Shown here: one piece after another, positions 59,823 through 64,000 of the stretch
How the letters are laid out: each line of letters begins with the position of its first letter
How positions within the stretch are numbered: the first letter of the stretch is position 1
The notes under the pieces: model-generated
Databases searched by the model: none
What the model was told of the DNA's origin: nothing
Seen by the model: only the letters and a program-made list of their open reading frames with translations
Origin: Fremontodendron californicum
Lineage: Eukaryota > Streptophyta > Magnoliopsida > Malvales > Malvaceae
Direction of reading: 5' to 3'
Length of the DNA stretch: 64,000 bases
NCBI GenBank assembly: GCA_030761205.1
Contig: JAULJL010000040.1
Span: 15,074,603-15,138,602, forward strand
Made by a program: the position numbers and the translations under genes

Positions 59823-60391
59823 ATAATACGAACAAGATGCGAATACACGGATCACCAGATCTAAGAACTCATCGCTCTTGTTGGGTTCTAGAATGCGGGC
59901 ATTAATCAGACGAACTGGACTTGTTAAGTGGGCTTCAAGGTGGTTTCTACTCAAACTAAACTGACTCGACTTCTAAAATAGGCTAACCATTTGCCCGTGG
60001 ATTGATTGGGCTATAACCAGTGATTATAATCAAACTCTCTAACTTGAATCCTGAAATGGTCTGCCGGTACCTACACTATCCATGGACAGTGGGCTAAAAT
60101 GTAGTGATCCTAAATTTCTTAATCAGACTAATTAGGCTCTTAAATGAGCTAATACTTGCCCATGAATTAAGTTGGAAAACATGACACCCCAATCAAAATA
60201 TAATAATATATTTAATGATATCATTTATATTTTTTGTGAACCATCTTAGATAGCAAAATTTTGACACAACCATCTAGAAATTGTAAATTTAGCATTATTT
60301 CAATATCACAATGGTGAATCAGAAATTAATGAAGTTTAGTGGATTAGAAAGGAATACTCGCATCCGTATATTCGTATTATTTTTTTTTGAA

Positions 60392-60800
60392 TTATTATCT
60401 TATACATTGACGGTGGATATTTTTAACTCTACAAGCGGGGTTTACAAACTTCCGTAATTTTTCATACGATTTATATTTGTACAAACTGACCGTTGGATTT
60501 AACAATATAATCGTATTCGTCGTGCACGTAAAGTTTCGAATCGATTCGATATCCTATCATATCGATTGAGAATACTGTTTTTTTCAATATATATATATAA
60601 TGGTTGAAAGTTTTTTACATCGGAACGAATAGTTAAATATTTTTACTTTACTCGAAACTCGACATGCATGATCTACGCAAATAGAACACGAAATACGATG
60701 ATCGAATTAAAAAAATATTAATCGTATGAAAAATTACAGAAGCGTGTAAGCTTCCGCTTATAGAGTTAAAAAAATCACCGCTAGTGTACAGGATAATAAT
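60392..60800. mobile_element. foldback MITE, copy B (about 100-bp inverted arms)
   Basis: The left arm (ATTATTATCTTATACATTGA, CGGTGGATATTTTTAACTCT, TAATTTTTCATACGATT) is complementary to the right arm ending at 60800 (AATCGTATGAAAAATTA, AGAGTTAAAAAAATCACCG, GTGTACAGGATAATAAT). The arms extend about 100 bp with scattered mismatches. The whole interior matches 41941-42201 in reverse. No transposase and no clear target duplication. Confidence 0.75.
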
Positions 60801-60811
60801 CCGTTTTTTTT

Positions 60812-60950
60812 TATTATAATTATATTTAAGATTTTATATATTTATATAAATTTTGATATGTTAATAATTCGTATTATATAAATTTTGATACATTCATATA
60901 TTTGTGTTATGTTCGTATTATTTTTTATATCGTATCGTATCGTATCATAT
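60812..60950 (-). repeat. GTGTTAAAATTTATATAAATAT repeat, copy 3 (inverted)
   Basis: Read on the minus strand it gives ACGATACGATATAAAAAATA, TACGAATTATTAACATATC and AAAATTTATATAAATATATA. That is the same order as copy 2. Confidence 0.6.
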
Positions 60951-61068
60951 TTTATATTTTGTTTTAAATTTTTTGTTTTATCTGTGTTATATAAAAGTGT
61001 TGTGTCCAAAATTGATGGGTATAGAAGTCAATATATATGGTGATGTGAATAATACATTTACACATGTA

Positions 61069-61075
61069 CTTATCC
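61069..61075 (-). promoter_or_regulatory. I-box-like GGATAAG upstream of FNR
   Basis: GGATAAG on the minus strand, about 200 bp before the start codon. I-box motifs (GATAAG) are common in light-regulated plant promoters. A short motif alone is weak evidence. No obvious TATA box sits between it and the CT-rich leader. Confidence 0.35.
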
Positions 61076-61276
61076 TCAAAGAGGCCACTGCATTGGCCTT
61101 CAAATCTCCTCCACCCAATTCATAATCCAAACCCAATCAAATAGAGGGAAAAAAAATCACATTCTTTTTTATTCCCTCACCTCACTTCTTCAATCTTCAC
61201 CAACAACCCAGCAAATAACATTTTCTCCTCTCCTCTCCTTTCTTCTACTTCTTCTTTCTTTATTATAAAAAAAAAC

Positions 61277-63962
<2,686 letters not shown>

Positions 63963-64000
63963 CTCTGGATTACTTGTACAAATCTCCCTCCCTCCCTCCT

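Larger units (their letters stand above)
57633..61276. other. intergenic between ARO and FNR genes
   Basis: No coding gene recognised. 58218-58370 has a T-run followed by TTTCCATTGATGAAATGG, which resembles the 3' end of a plant LINE on the minus strand; this is weak. 59685-60950 is an inverted repeat pair with a foldback element inside. The last 120 bp are a CT-rich leader of the reductase gene. Confidence 0.5.

Overview
The window is nuclear DNA of a flowering plant. The genes have many introns with GT-AG borders. There is a leaf-type chloroplast ferredoxin-NADP+ reductase, a plant-type bHLH iron regulator and an ARO-type armadillo protein. The spaces between genes are very AT-rich and packed with plant transposons. 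The proteins are eudicot-like. The style of the CACTA and hAT elements made me think of Malvaceae (cotton relatives), but that is an impression and was not tested.

Left third (1-28900), gene-dense. A YEATS-domain gene (829-2651, minus, 6 exons, 273 aa) lies head to head with a very large TRA1/TRRAP gene (3960-26067, plus, 35 exons by my reconstruction, 3898 aa). Known YEATS (Yaf9/GAS41) and Tra1 proteins are both subunits of NuA4-type histone acetyltransferase complexes, so the 1.3 kb between their start codons is a candidate shared promoter. TRA1 introns carry a hAT-type MITE, a Harbinger-type MITE ending 29 bp before an exon, a tRNA-like SINE remnant and one GC-AG intron. TRA1 ends tail to tail with a bHLH121/URI-like gene (26653-28887, minus, 5 exons, 288 aa).

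Middle (28900-44000), mostly transposons. It holds an intronless membrane RING-H2 ubiquitin ligase gene (30405-30998), a 5'-truncated LINE on the minus strand with two stop codons in its endonuclease/reverse-transcriptase ORF (31874-35275), and a complete-ended but internally deleted CACTA element with a CAG target duplication (36836-39944). Around them are TA microsatellites and MITE-like repeats.

Right part (44000-64000). It holds a small chloroplast J-domain gene (44031-44522), a 1.53 kb hAT-type element with 16-bp GC-rich arrays at both ends (48617-50146), long AT-rich gene-free stretches with several dispersed repeat families, an intronless ARO-like armadillo gene (55671-57632), a foldback element between inverted copies of another repeat (59685-60950), and a 9-exon leaf ferredoxin-NADP+ reductase gene (61277-63962, 361 aa) at the right edge.

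I found no rRNA gene, intact tRNA gene, CRISPR array or bacterial or viral system. The most interesting points are the YEATS/TRA1 divergent pair, the telo-box hairpin in the TRA1 leader, the direct orientation of the arrays in the hAT element, the CACTA subterminal hairpins, and a set of repeat families recurring two to four times within 64 kb.
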